Origin: Phycisphaerales bacterium
Lineage (GTDB): Bacteria; Planctomycetota; Phycisphaerae; UBA1845; Fen-1342
Assembly (NCBI GenBank): GCA_016716475.1
Contig: JADJWG010000001.1
Location: 496,001-560,000 of the forward strand
Reading direction: 5' to 3'
DNA: 64,000 nt
The notes under the pieces are model-generated. The model worked only from the letters and a program-made list of their open reading frames with translations. It did not search any database and was not told the DNA's origin. Below, in pieces: positions 52,040 through 61,466 of the stretch; the first letter of the stretch is position 1, and every line of letters begins with the position of its first letter. Position numbers and translations under genes: made by a program.

Positions 52040-53166
52040 TCGTCTTCCTTTATCTCGGCTCCGAGCGGACCTGCCGCAAAGGCCCGCTGCCACTCGGGCA
52101 GCGCGCCGGCTACGATCGCGGCGCGCAGGGCCCGCATCAGCGACTGGTAGAATGCGATATTATGCAGTGAAACGAGCGTCCCTCCAAGCACCTCACCCGC
52201 CATTACGAGGTGCCGCAGATAGCCCCGCGTGAACCGCTGACAGCAATAGCACGCACAAGCCGGGTCCAGCGGCTCGGACGAGTTGCGATGCACCTGGTTG
52301 CGCAGCCGAACCGGACCGACGCTCGTGAACGCGTATCCCTTCCGCCCGTTTCGCGTAGGCAGCACGCAATCAAACTGGTCGATGCCGGCCGCAACCGCCA
52401 CGACCAGGTCGCGCGGCGTACCGACACCCATCAGATAACGCGGCCGGTCGGCCGGTAGTTCGTGGGCGAACTCAGCCAGGAGTGCGTGCATCGCGGGCGG
52501 GGGCTCACCCACCGAAAGCCCACCCAGCGCATAGCCGTCGAAGCCGAGCGTGACCAGGCGCTCAAGACATTCGCGCCGCAGCGGGACCTCCAGGCCACCC
52601 TGCACAATGCCGTACAAGGCCTGGTCCGGCCGACCATGCGCAGTCCGGCAGCGCACCGCCCACCCGACCGTGCGCTCGACCGCCGCCCGCAATCCCGCGG
52701 CAGCGGCCGGCAGCGGCGGGCATTCGTCAAACGCCATGATGATGTCGGCGCCCAGTTGGTTCTGCACCTGCATGGCACGTTCAGGGGTCAAATGCACCCA
52801 GGTCCCGTCGATGTGCGAGCGGAACCGCACACCGTCGTCGTCGATCTGCCGCAAATCGGCCAATGAGAAGACCTGAAAACCCCCGCTGTCCGTCAGGATG
52901 ACGCCGTCCCACCCCATGAGCCGATGCAGCCCGCCCAGTTCCGCCACCACCTCGGCCCCCGGCCGCAACATCAAGTGATATGTATTCGCGAGCACGATGT
53001 GCGTGCCGGTGTCAGCGAGCTGCGCCGGCGTGAGCCCTTTCACGGTTGCCCGCGTGCCAACCGGCATGAACGCGGGGGTGGCTACTTCGCCGTGCGGCGT
53101 GCGCAGCAGCCCGGCTCGGGCCGCTCCGCAGGTGTGGGTGAGAGTGAACGAGAAGCCGTCGCGCAC
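52036..53166 (-). CDS. tgt: Queuine tRNA-ribosyltransferase
   Basis: 376 residues from a GTG at 53166. It exchanges guanine-34 for preQ1 in tRNAs with GUN anticodons. Motifs: RTPHGEVATPAFMPVGTRAT, GWDGVILTDSGGFQVFSLAD with D93, YGIVQGGLE, GGLSVGEPPPAM, GVGTPRDLV, and nucleophile region FDCVLPTRNGRKGYAF. Zinc ligands are in CACYCCQRF followed by the LHN histidine. Family-typical length. Coupled to yajC by overlapping stop and start. Confidence 0.96.
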   Translation of the reverse strand: MRDGFSFTLTHTCGAARAGLLRTPHGEVATPAFMPVGTRATVKGLTPAQLADTGTHIVLANTYHLMLRPGAEVVAELGGLHRLMGWDGVILTDSGGFQVFSLADLRQIDDDGVRFRSHIDGTWVHLTPERAMQVQNQLGADIIMAFDECPPLPAAAAGLRAAVERTVGWAVRCRTAHGRPDQALYGIVQGGLEVPLRRECLERLVTLGFDGYALGGLSVGEPPPAMHALLAEFAHELPADRPRYLMGVGTPRDLVVAVAAGIDQFDCVLPTRNGRKGYAFTSVGPVRLRNQVHRNSSEPLDPACACYCCQRFTRGYLRHLVMAGEVLGGTLVSLHNIAFYQSLMRALRAAIVAGALPEWQRAFAAGPLGAEIKEDE

Positions 53167-53237
53167 GGGCCGCCTTCGCTACCACCCGGTCCCGCGGACC
53201 GCAACCCGCACGGCCGGCCCCCGGATGAATGCCGCCG

Positions 53238-54578
53238 CTATTCCGGCCGCTTCGTCGCGAGATCGAGCCCAAAATCGGCGATCCGGGCGCGGATTTCGTT
53301 CAGCGACGTCACGCCGAAGTTCCGGGTGGCGAGCAATTCCTGCTCAGAGAATGTCACCAGGTCACCGAGCGTCTGGATGTTCAACCGCTGCAGACAACGC
53401 CGCGCCCGGACCGAAAGCTCCAACTCGGAAACGGGCTTCTGTAAGACCGCGGCCTGCCCAGGCGGCAGGGGCACAACCGGCTCGGGCTCCGGTTCGGGTA
53501 CCAAATCCGGCGAAATGACCTCATCCGGTTGCTGGCCGAGGCGCAGCCCCTTCTTCGTCAGCAGGGCCTTGATCTCGGTCAGCGAGGTTTCCCCGAAATT
53601 CTTGTACGCCAACAACTCGGCTTCGCTGTGCTGAACAAGTTCGGCCACCGTCCGGATGTTCATCTTCTTGAGACAGTTCCGCGCCCGCACGGAAAGTTCA
53701 AACTCGCTCAAGGGCGTATCAAGCAGGCGCGTGCGAACGTCATCACGACGCTCGACCGCGTCGTCGATCACCATCTCGATGCAGCTCTCGACATCCTTCA
53801 GGTACAGCCGCGCCCGCGTGTGGTTCGGATAGGCCCGGATCACGCGACGAAGGCAGTGCACCGCCTCCTCGTAACGCCCGAGATCCTCGTAGATCACGGC
53901 GGCGTTGAGCAGCGCATTGATGTGGGTACGCGGGCGGCGCGTGAGACGGTCGTACAACTGCAGGGCTTTCGCATCCTCGCCGCACAGGTCATACACCCGG
54001 GCCGCGCGGAAGAAGACCGCCGGATCATCCGGTGCAAGTGTCAGGCCCCGCTCATACGCCCCCAAGGCCGCTTCCCGCTCGCCACGGGCTTCGGCGAGGA
54101 AGCCGCTCGCCACGTACCAGTCTGCCCGGTCCTGCCCGGCATGGGCATGCTTCTCGATCAGCTTGGCCGCCTCGTCGAGCCGGCCGGCCTGCACCAACAC
54201 CTCCGCAATTTGGAGGTCGATAGCGAGGGCTTCATGCCCTTGGCGAGCCGCCTGGCGGAAGTGTTCGATGGCGGCGTCCCAGCGGCCGACGGCGGTACAG
54301 GCGTGTGCAGCGTAGAAATCGCGCTCCCGCGAGGCCGGCGTAGTCGCGAAGACCTCCAGCGCTCGGCCGAACTTGCCGAGGATCACGAGGCCGAGTGCCA
54401 GCCGGAGGGGATCCCCCTGCTGTTGTTCGACCCGCACCCCGTATTCCGTGACGAGGGTTTCAAATCGCTCCCGCTGTTGGAACGATACGTGAGCAGCGTC
54501 CGCGTAGTGGTCAATCGCCGCGGAATCGAGGTTGGGCTGATCGAAGAAGGCAGCCAGATCGACGGTCTCGGTCGTCAT
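53238..54578 (-). CDS. TPR protein with two RNA-polymerase-alpha-CTD-like domains
   Basis: 446 residues from the ATG at 54578. The N-terminal ~290 residues carry TPR-like repeats (RLALGLVILGKFGRALEVFA, WDAAIEHFRQAARQG, DWYVASGFLAEARGEREAALG, AVIYEDLGRYEEAVHCLRRV). Two C-terminal helix-hairpin-helix domains follow, each with the RpoA-CTD pattern: ELSVRARNCLKKMNIRTVAE then LLAYKNFGETSLTEIKA; and ELSVRARRCLQRLNIQTLGD then LLATRNFGVTSLNEIRA. RNA polymerase alpha uses this domain to contact DNA UP elements and activators. Having it twice, fused to TPRs and detached from rpoA, suggests a regulator or adaptor that mimics alpha. Divergent from metH. Confidence 0.9.
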   Translation of the reverse strand: MTTETVDLAAFFDQPNLDSAAIDHYADAAHVSFQQRERFETLVTEYGVRVEQQQGDPLRLALGLVILGKFGRALEVFATTPASRERDFYAAHACTAVGRWDAAIEHFRQAARQGHEALAIDLQIAEVLVQAGRLDEAAKLIEKHAHAGQDRADWYVASGFLAEARGEREAALGAYERGLTLAPDDPAVFFRAARVYDLCGEDAKALQLYDRLTRRPRTHINALLNAAVIYEDLGRYEEAVHCLRRVIRAYPNHTRARLYLKDVESCIEMVIDDAVERRDDVRTRLLDTPLSEFELSVRARNCLKKMNIRTVAELVQHSEAELLAYKNFGETSLTEIKALLTKKGLRLGQQPDEVISPDLVPEPEPEPVVPLPPGQAAVLQKPVSELELSVRARRCLQRLNIQTLGDLVTFSEQELLATRNFGVTSLNEIRARIADFGLDLATKRPE

Positions 54579-54617
54579 GGGGTCGGGCCTCCACCAGACG
54601 GCAGGTTGGGCGTTGGA

Positions 54618-54647
54618 TTGCATCAGGTTTTGCAAACCCACTATAAT
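54618..54647 (+). promoter_or_regulatory. Promoter for metH with perfect TATAAT
   Basis: TATAAT at 54642-54647 with TTGCAT 18 bases upstream (54618-54623). The complementary strand reads TATTAT at the same place, so the site may also serve the divergent TPR/alpha-CTD gene. Expected metH start near 54654 (leader ~114 bases). Confidence 0.6.
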
Positions 54648-54767
54648 AGACTTCCTGAATCGGGCCGCAAGCCCCTCGCCCGCAGTTTGCCGCCGGGCGC
54701 TGGGAAACCATGGACAGTGCCGCCCCAGCCCCTGTGCAAACCGACCACCCTTTGGGAGCCATCCCGC

Positions 54768-57700
54768 GTGAAAGATCCGCACCACGAGTTTCTCGCCCTG
54801 CTGGACCAGCGTATCGTCATTTTCGACGGCGCCATGGGTACCAGCATCCACGCTCTCGATCTGCCCCTGTCCGACTACCGCGGGTTGGAGAACTGCACCG
54901 AGATCCTCGTCGAAACCCGGCCGGACTGCATCGAGCAGATTCACCGCAGCTACCTCGAAGCCGGCGCGGATGTGGTCGAGACGGACACCTTCGGCGCCAA
55001 CCGCATCGTGCTGGCCGAGTTCGACCTGGCCGAACGTACCTATGAGCTGAACGTTCAGGCCGCCCGCATCGCCCGGCGGGCTTGTGACGCCTTTCGCACA
55101 CCGGACCGGCCACGCTTCGTGGCCGGCTCCGTCGGACCAGGGACACGGCTGATTTCCCTTCGCCAGATCGACTACGACACCCTGCTGGCGAGCTATCACG
55201 AACAGATGCGCGGTCTGATCGACGGCGGCGCAGACCTCCTGCTCATCGAAACCTGTCAGGACATTCTCCAGACGAAAGTGGCGATCCAGGCCGCCCGCGC
55301 CGTCTTTGAGGAGACCGGCCGGCGCCTGCCACTCATGGCGCAGGTCACGATGGAAACCACCGGCACCATGCTGATGGGGACGGACATCGCGGCCGCCGTC
55401 ACGACGCTCGAAGCGTTTCCGGAAGTCGACGTCATCGGCCTCAATTGTGCGACCGGCCCGCAGGAGATGAGTGCCCACGTACGTTATCTCGGGCGGTCCT
55501 GCAGCCGCCGGCTGAGCGTACTGCCCAATGCCGGGTTACCGCAGGTCGTGGACGGCCGGCCGCACTTCCCGCTCACCCCGTCCGAGATGGTGCGGTGGCT
55601 GGTTGAGTTCGTCCACACCGACGGGGTGAACATTGTCGGCGGCTGCTGCGGAACGACACCGGCGCACATCCGCGCGTTGGCGGAAGCCCTGCGCGATGCC
55701 CGGCCACGCGCCCGGACTCTGGATCGCGAGCCCGCGGTGACAAGTCTCTATTCCGCTGTACCGCTGCGGCAGGAGGCGAGCTTCCTGATCGTCGGTGAAC
55801 GTTGCAATACCAACGGCTCACGAAAGTTCAAACGCCTGCTGGTGGAAGGCGACGTCGATGCGCTGGTCGAGCTGGCGCAGGAGCAGTTGCGCGAAGGCGC
55901 CCACGTCCTCGACGTCTGCGTAGATTATGTCGGCCGCGACGGCGTGCCCGATATGCAGCGCGTGATCGACAAGTACGGCAGTGATGTGAACGCTCCGCTC
56001 ATGCTCGACAGCACCGAGCCGGAGGTGCTCGAGGCCGGGCTGAAGCTCGCCGGCGGCAAATGCATTGTCAACTCCGTCAATCTGGAAGACGGGGAGCAGA
56101 AGGTTGCCCGCATCTGCAAACTGTTGCGGCAGTACGGCGCGGCCGTCGTGGCGCTCACGATCGACGAGGACCCGGTCGAAGCGATGGGGAAGACGGCCGC
56201 TCGCAAAGTGGAGATCGCGAGCCGGCTGCACCACCTGCTGACGACCCGGTACGGGATTGCAGAGGAGGACATCTTTTTCGACTGCCTCACCTTTCCGATC
56301 ACGACGGGTAATGTGGAGGATCGCCGGCTCGCGCTCGAGACACTCGAGGGCATCGAGCGCATCATGGCCAAGTTCCCCCGCTGCCAGTCGATCCTCGGCG
56401 TGAGCAACGTCAGCTTCGGCCTGGCACCCGCAGCGCGCGTCGTGCTAAACTCGGTGTTTCTCGCGGAAGCGTGCCGCCGCGGCCTGACGGCTGCGATCGT
56501 GCACGCCGGCAAGATCATGCCGCGCAACCAGATCAGCGCCGAGCGGTGGCAGGCGGCCCTCGACCTGGTCTACGACCGGCGCGATAACGGGGATCCGCTG
56601 GAGCGCTTCATCGGGCTTTTCGCCGAAGGCGAGGAGGTCGCCGAACGCGCACCCATTGCCGGCCTGCCGGTCGAAGAGCGCCTCAAGCAGCGCATCATCG
56701 ACGGCGTCAAACAGGGCTGCGGTGCCGATCTGGATGAGGCCCTTCAGAAGTACCAGCCCCTCTACATCATCAACGAGTTCCTGCTGCCCGGCATGAAGGT
56801 CGTCGGTGAGCTTTTCGCATCCGGACAGATGCAGCTCCCCTTCGTGCTCAAAAGCGCCGAAACGATGAAGGCGTCCGTAGCACACCTCGAACCGCACATG
56901 GAGCGGGTCGACGGGGATTCGCGCGGCAAGATCGTCCTCGCAACCGTCCGCGGCGACGTGCACGACATCGGCAAGAACCTCGTCGATATCCTGCTCACGA
57001 ACAACGGTTACACGGTCTACAACCTGGGGATCAAGCAACCCATCAACAACATCATCACGGCCTGGAAAGAGCACCGCGCGGACGCCATCGGGTTGAGCGG
57101 TCTGCTCGTGAAGTCAACCGTCGTGATGCGTGAAGACCTGCTGGTCCTCAACGAGCATGGCATCACGGTGCCCGTCATCCTGGGCGGTGCCGCCCTCAAC
57201 CGGCGTTACGTCGAGGAGGACTTGCGGCGGGTCTATCGCGGTCCGCTGTATTACGCCAAGGATGCCTTCGACGGCCTCAACCTGATGGCCGAAATCGTGG
57301 CCACCGCCGAGGTTCCGGGGGTCTCAGCGGGCGGAGGTGAAAATGGAGCGCCCGTCGACGTTCCAACCCCTCAGCAGATCCGGGTGCTGGCTGAGCAGCG
57401 CTACGGCCTGGCACCGGTCGAAAGCGAACCGGTCGATCCCGCCGAGCGCGCCGCGGCCGAGGTCGCCGCACGGGCCGCCGTTCTTGCGGAGGAAGCGGCA
57501 GCGGACACCGGCCGCCCTGTATCCGAGCCGCGCCGTTCCGTTCTGGGTCACACGCTGCCGGTGCCGCGGCCCCCCTTCTGGGGCGCGCGCGTGCTGGAGC
57601 GCATCGCACTCAAGGCCCCCCTCGCTTACGTCAACGAAACCATGCTCTTCCAGGTCCAGTGGGGTTTCCGCAAGAAACGCCGCGCTGCGGATGATTGGAA

Positions 57701-58382
57701 ACGGTATGTCGATCGCGAGATACGGCCGATCTACCGCAACCTGGTGGAACGCTGCGAGCGCGAGGAGATTCTCCGACCGCAGGCGGTCTACGGCTACTGG
57801 CCGTGCAACTCCGACGGCGACGATCTCGTGATTTACGAGCCGCCGCCCCTCGAGTTGGATCGCCCGGAACTGCACGGACCGGAACTGGGGCGCTTCACCT
57901 TCCCACGTCAGCAGAAGGCACCCTACTGGTGTCTTTCCGACTTCTGGCGACCGCGGAGCGGCGGCTCGGTGGATGTGGTGGCTTTCTCGATCGTCACGGC
58001 CGGCCAGCGTGTCAGCGAGGTAGCGCGTGAATGGTTCGAGCGCAACGAGTACCAGCAGTACCTCTTCCTGCATGGCCTCGGCGTCGAACTGGCCGAGGCA
58101 CTGGCCGAGTACATCCACAAGCAGGTGCGGATTGAACTGGGTGCCGCCGGGCACGACGCGCGCGATCTCGGCAAGCTGTTTCAGCAAGGGTACCAGGGTA
58201 GTCGCTACAGTTTCGGGTACCCGGCCTGTCCGCGGCTCGAGGACCAGGTACTACTGATGAAGCTGCTGCGGCCGGAGCGGATCGGCATCACGTTGAGTGA
58301 GGAATTCCAGCTCGATCCGGAGCAATCAACGAGCGCGATGATCTCTTATCACCCGGAGGCGCGCTATTTCAACGTGCGGTAG
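54768..58382 (+). CDS. metH: Cobalamin-dependent methionine synthase
   Basis: 1204 residues from a GTG at 54768, chosen by homology to the VKDPHHEFLALLDQRI start; a long in-frame stretch upstream runs through the neighbouring gene and is not coding. It moves a methyl group from methyltetrahydrofolate via B12 to homocysteine. Domains: homocysteine-binding (1-~325) with zinc cysteines in GLNCATGP (~226) and IVGGCCGTTP (~290); pterin-binding from ~340 (SFLIVGERCNTNGSRKFKRL); B12-binding cap and DxHxxG motif VRGDVHDIGKNLVDI near 730; reactivation domain from ~900 to QGSRYSFGYPACPRLEDQ. All modules are present. Confidence 0.97.
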   Translation: MKDPHHEFLALLDQRIVIFDGAMGTSIHALDLPLSDYRGLENCTEILVETRPDCIEQIHRSYLEAGADVVETDTFGANRIVLAEFDLAERTYELNVQAARIARRACDAFRTPDRPRFVAGSVGPGTRLISLRQIDYDTLLASYHEQMRGLIDGGADLLLIETCQDILQTKVAIQAARAVFEETGRRLPLMAQVTMETTGTMLMGTDIAAAVTTLEAFPEVDVIGLNCATGPQEMSAHVRYLGRSCSRRLSVLPNAGLPQVVDGRPHFPLTPSEMVRWLVEFVHTDGVNIVGGCCGTTPAHIRALAEALRDARPRARTLDREPAVTSLYSAVPLRQEASFLIVGERCNTNGSRKFKRLLVEGDVDALVELAQEQLREGAHVLDVCVDYVGRDGVPDMQRVIDKYGSDVNAPLMLDSTEPEVLEAGLKLAGGKCIVNSVNLEDGEQKVARICKLLRQYGAAVVALTIDEDPVEAMGKTAARKVEIASRLHHLLTTRYGIAEEDIFFDCLTFPITTGNVEDRRLALETLEGIERIMAKFPRCQSILGVSNVSFGLAPAARVVLNSVFLAEACRRGLTAAIVHAGKIMPRNQISAERWQAALDLVYDRRDNGDPLERFIGLFAEGEEVAERAPIAGLPVEERLKQRIIDGVKQGCGADLDEALQKYQPLYIINEFLLPGMKVVGELFASGQMQLPFVLKSAETMKASVAHLEPHMERVDGDSRGKIVLATVRGDVHDIGKNLVDILLTNNGYTVYNLGIKQPINNIITAWKEHRADAIGLSGLLVKSTVVMREDLLVLNEHGITVPVILGGAALNRRYVEEDLRRVYRGPLYYAKDAFDGLNLMAEIVATAEVPGVSAGGGENGAPVDVPTPQQIRVLAEQRYGLAPVESEPVDPAERAAAEVAARAAVLAEEAAADTGRPVSEPRRSVLGHTLPVPRPPFWGARVLERIALKAPLAYVNETMLFQVQWGFRKKRRAADDWKRYVDREIRPIYRNLVERCEREEILRPQAVYGYWPCNSDGDDLVIYEPPPLELDRPELHGPELGRFTFPRQQKAPYWCLSDFWRPRSGGSVDVVAFSIVTAGQRVSEVAREWFERNEYQQYLFLHGLGVELAEALAEYIHKQVRIELGAAGHDARDLGKLFQQGYQGSRYSFGYPACPRLEDQVLLMKLLRPERIGITLSEEFQLDPEQSTSAMISYHPEARYFNVR

Positions 58383-58483
58383 CCAGCGCGGGCTCGGCCC
58401 GCCAAAGGGGGGCGCGTGAGCAGGTCGCCCACTGCACGCGCACAATGTGCGCGGCAGGCACCACGAAATTCTCCACAATCCCC

Positions 58484-58511
58484 TTGCTTTCGCCGCCATA
58501 AGGCGTACACT
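58484..58511 (+). promoter_or_regulatory. Promoter of the RRM protein gene
   Basis: TTGCTT at 58484-58489, 16-base spacer, TACACT at 58506-58511. A start near 58518 would leave a leader of ~165 bases before the coding sequence. This is within 301 bases (58383-58683) that hold no other gene. Confidence 0.6.
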
Positions 58512-58683
58512 TGACTACTTAGGTGGATCTGACGACCGGCTTGAAAGACAACGGCTTCCCCCAAGAAAGCTCTTCCCCCTTCTTGCCACTATCGCCTGCT
58601 CCTACCTCAGGGCCACTGTAGGCCCGATTCGGAAGACCCGGAAATCTATGCGGGTCAGCAGCGCCATGACAGGAGAAATGTGC

Positions 58684-59016
58684 ATGGGCAAGAAATTGTA
58701 TGTCGGAAACCTCGGTTACTCGGTCACGGGCTCGGATCTCGAGCAACTCTTCGGCGCCCATGGCCAGGTCGAGTCGGCTCAGGTCATCACCGACCGCGAC
58801 AGCGGCCGCAGCAAGGGCTTCGGCTTTGTCGAGATGAGCTCCAGCGAGGAGGCCCAGGCGGCCATCTCCGCGCTGAACGGCCAGCAGCACGAGGGGCGTT
58901 CCCTGACCGTCAACGAGGCCAAGCCGAAGGAGAGTGGTGGCGGTGGGCGCTCCGGTGGCGGCAGCCGCGGTGGTTACGGCGGTGGCGGCGGCGGTGGCGG
59001 CGGACGCCGCTGGTAG
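58684..59016 (+). CDS. RRM-type RNA-binding protein with Gly-rich tail
   Basis: 110 residues from the ATG at 58684, eight bases after AGGAG (the ATG at 58678 is too close). One RNA-recognition motif with RNP2 KLYVGNL at residues 4-10 and RNP1 KGFGFVEM at 44-51, then SSEEAQAAISALNGQQHEGR. The tail is Gly/Arg/Ser-rich (GGGGRSGGGSRGGYGGGGGG...RRW). Such small bacterial RRM proteins are linked to cold shock or mRNA handling. The ~165-base leader before it may be a control region. A strong terminator follows. Confidence 0.93.
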   Translation: MGKKLYVGNLGYSVTGSDLEQLFGAHGQVESAQVITDRDSGRSKGFGFVEMSSSEEAQAAISALNGQQHEGRSLTVNEAKPKESGGGGRSGGGSRGGYGGGGGGGGGRRW

Positions 59017-59041
59017 GCCGGCAACCGACCTGAACTGAACA

Positions 59042-59074
59042 CGAGAGGCCGCTTCGGTGGCCTCTCGTTTTTTT
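59042..59074 (+). terminator. Rho-independent terminator after the RRM gene
   Basis: CGAGAGGCC-GC stem (59042-59052) pairs with G-T-GGCCTCTCG (59057-59067) around a TTCG loop, followed by seven T (59068-59074). It may also end the convergent beta-helix gene. Confidence 0.92.
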
Positions 59075-59108
59075 ATGGTTCAGTCCAGCCCCCCTGCCAT
59101 CCGCTCCG

Positions 59109-61340
59109 CTACTCCTGCCCCTTTGCGACGGACTGCTCCTCCGGAACGACCCCGATCGACAGGATCGCAAGGCGCTCGCGCTGGAAGTGCTCGACCACGA
59201 CTTCCACCCTGCGCTGTTCCGTGACTTGCAGCACACCCGTTGAACGCCGCGGACCCCAGTGTCGTTCCCAACTGTTCACCACCAGCTCGCCGTCCACCCG
59301 AATGCGCACCGGCTCGTCGCTGACGGCCTCGAAACGCCAGGCACCGGGCTCAAGCGTCAGCCGGGTCTGCGCCACGAGGGCATAGCGATGCGCCGCACGC
59401 CGTTGCCGCAGGTTCAGATCGGGGTTGTCCGTGACCGACGGCAGCACCCGCACGAACTCCAGCGGCGATACCGCGCTGCGGTGCACCGTGAAGCCCTCGG
59501 CGACGTCGCGCCAATTCGCATCGGTCTCGCTGTCCGCCGCGGAAGCCAACACCTCCACCTGCCACGTCGTCGCCAAGAGCGTCGCCCGCTGCTCGATGCG
59601 CAGGTCGCCTGCCGCTACGCGCAGCGTGTAAGGAAACACACCATCCGTTGCGGACTCCACGCGCACCATGGTCCCCGCGGGCGCTATGCCGTCTGCGGAC
59701 AATCCGCTCTCCCGCGTCACCTTCAGGTTCTCCGGGCTGACCGTCACACGCGCGTCGGCGGGGATGTTGTGCAATACATACAAGTGCGCCCGGCCGCGAT
59801 CTTCGGCCAGCCGCACCAGCGGTGAGACGTGGTCCCACGGCCCCCACGCGGTCATGATGATGTTCTGTCGCCCGCGCAGCTCCGGCCGCGCACCCACCGG
59901 ACGGGTCGTGCCGAAGACCGGGTAATCCGGGACCTCGAACGACGGTGGGGCCGCCTCGGCATCCTCTCGCACGCGCGTCTCAGGCGTCGCCTGCAAGCGC
60001 TCTCCAATTTCTACCAGCTTGTTCGCACCGAGCGTCACCTCGCCGTCACCGCGCAGGTCGAACACCAGCCGGTCACGCTCGAAGGTGTTGCCCGCGATGA
60101 GGTTGCCGTCTGAGCCGGTGAGATTCGCCGTGATCCACGGCCCGGACATGGGACGCCCGCGCCGCACCCACCAGAGATGGACACCGCAGTAGTTGTCGCG
60201 AAACACGTTGCCGATGATCCGGTTGCCGCGACCGAACTCGATGTTCACACCGCCGCGCTCCAGCCCGTAACCCATGTCACCGTTCCGCTCGAAAGTATTT
60301 CCGGCGATCAACGTATCCTGCGAGTAGCCGCCCCATACGCCGCAGATGGCGTTCTCGACAATGCGGTTGTTCAAGAAGCGATTCCCGAACGAGAACGTCA
60401 GTTCAATCCCGTGCGCCGGGGCATACGAGAAGTCATTCGCGATCAGCAGATTGTCATTGTTGCCGCGCCGCTTGTAATCGAAGTCCGTGCTCGGCGGATC
60501 GACCTGCCCCATCGCTTCCCGCCCGGCGAAGCCGAAGTAGCCGTCGCCCCCGTGTGTGACCGAGTTCTCCGCAATGATGTTGTCGCTGTTCTGTTCGAAC
60601 GCCAGGATCCCCGCCGAATCCTGCCCGCGGTTGTACACCCCGTGGCTGTACCCCCGCACGCAGAAATCGATCGCATTCCGCGAGATGACGTTGCGGTTCG
60701 ACCGCCACAAGGCGAGCCCCCACCCCGAGTTGAATGAGAAGTCATTGTCGTAGATCCGGGCGCCATTCACCCGGTCCAGACAGAGAGCGTTCTGGCTGTG
60801 CCAGACGCGGCACCGGCGGACGATCACCTCATCCGAGTCCTCGATGTAAAGGGCGGAGGCATACCGAGTCAGCCAGGTGTTGTCGTCGTTGTCGTGTGGC
60901 CGCAGCCAGTCCTGCCCGGCCTCCATCAGCCGTTCCGAAAACAGTCGCGCTCGGCGACTATCGGAGGCGTCGATGTCTTCCAGGACCAACCCCGGGGCGG
61001 CAGTCGCCCAGATGGCCGCCCGGAATCCGCTCAGTCGCGCCCCGCGAATCGTTACATTCCGCTGGTCGACGATCCGGATACCAAAGCCCTCGTAGGCATC
61101 CGGATCGGCGTCGTGCGCGGCGCCGCGCAGGTGGGCGCCGGGAGCAAACTCGATCACAATGTCAGACGCGACAATATGCAGGACACCGTCGCCGTTTGCA
61201 TCCTGCAGCACGACTCCCGCAGGGATCTCGATGCGGCAGGATTGATCGATCCGCGTGTCATCCGCGCGCAGGGTGATTGTGGGCAGGTCCGTTACGGTCG
61301 CCGTTGTCGCGGCCCAGAGCAGTACAGTGATCTTCAGCAT
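59109..61340 (-). CDS. Secreted right-handed parallel beta-helix protein
   Basis: 743 residues from the ATG at 61340; the signal peptide is MLKITVLLWAATTATV. Residues ~50-440 are a parallel beta-helix with repeated short rungs of N/I-rich turns (GIRIVDQRNVTIRGARLSGF, NLLIANDFSYAPAHGIELTF, DTLIAGNTFERNGDMGYGLE, NRIIGNVFRDNYCGVHLWWV). The middle is probably beta sandwich. The C-terminus (RLTLEPGAWRFEAVSDEPVR, IRVDGELVVNSWERHWGPR) is PA14-like and could bind carbohydrate. Divergent from a sugar ABC importer; a polysaccharide lyase or hydrolase role is possible. Catalytic residues not identified. Confidence 0.82.
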   Translation of the reverse strand: MLKITVLLWAATTATVTDLPTITLRADDTRIDQSCRIEIPAGVVLQDANGDGVLHIVASDIVIEFAPGAHLRGAAHDADPDAYEGFGIRIVDQRNVTIRGARLSGFRAAIWATAAPGLVLEDIDASDSRRARLFSERLMEAGQDWLRPHDNDDNTWLTRYASALYIEDSDEVIVRRCRVWHSQNALCLDRVNGARIYDNDFSFNSGWGLALWRSNRNVISRNAIDFCVRGYSHGVYNRGQDSAGILAFEQNSDNIIAENSVTHGGDGYFGFAGREAMGQVDPPSTDFDYKRRGNNDNLLIANDFSYAPAHGIELTFSFGNRFLNNRIVENAICGVWGGYSQDTLIAGNTFERNGDMGYGLERGGVNIEFGRGNRIIGNVFRDNYCGVHLWWVRRGRPMSGPWITANLTGSDGNLIAGNTFERDRLVFDLRGDGEVTLGANKLVEIGERLQATPETRVREDAEAAPPSFEVPDYPVFGTTRPVGARPELRGRQNIIMTAWGPWDHVSPLVRLAEDRGRAHLYVLHNIPADARVTVSPENLKVTRESGLSADGIAPAGTMVRVESATDGVFPYTLRVAAGDLRIEQRATLLATTWQVEVLASAADSETDANWRDVAEGFTVHRSAVSPLEFVRVLPSVTDNPDLNLRQRRAAHRYALVAQTRLTLEPGAWRFEAVSDEPVRIRVDGELVVNSWERHWGPRRSTGVLQVTEQRRVEVVVEHFQRERLAILSIGVVPEEQSVAKGQE

Positions 61341-61466
61341 ACGACACCATCCAGTGGGTTGTGCTCCCCGCATCAGATGCCACTCTGGGCAGTATACTGA
61401 AGCGGTTCAAATTGTGCGGGCTCCCGGACGATTTCGGGCTCGCTTTTTTCTCCCCGGCCGGAGCAC

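Noticed and set aside
53529..54767. Upstream in-frame extension of metH (about 413 codons)
   Set aside because: It reads through the antisense of the TPR/alpha-CTD gene and does not resemble MetH, which starts at 54768.
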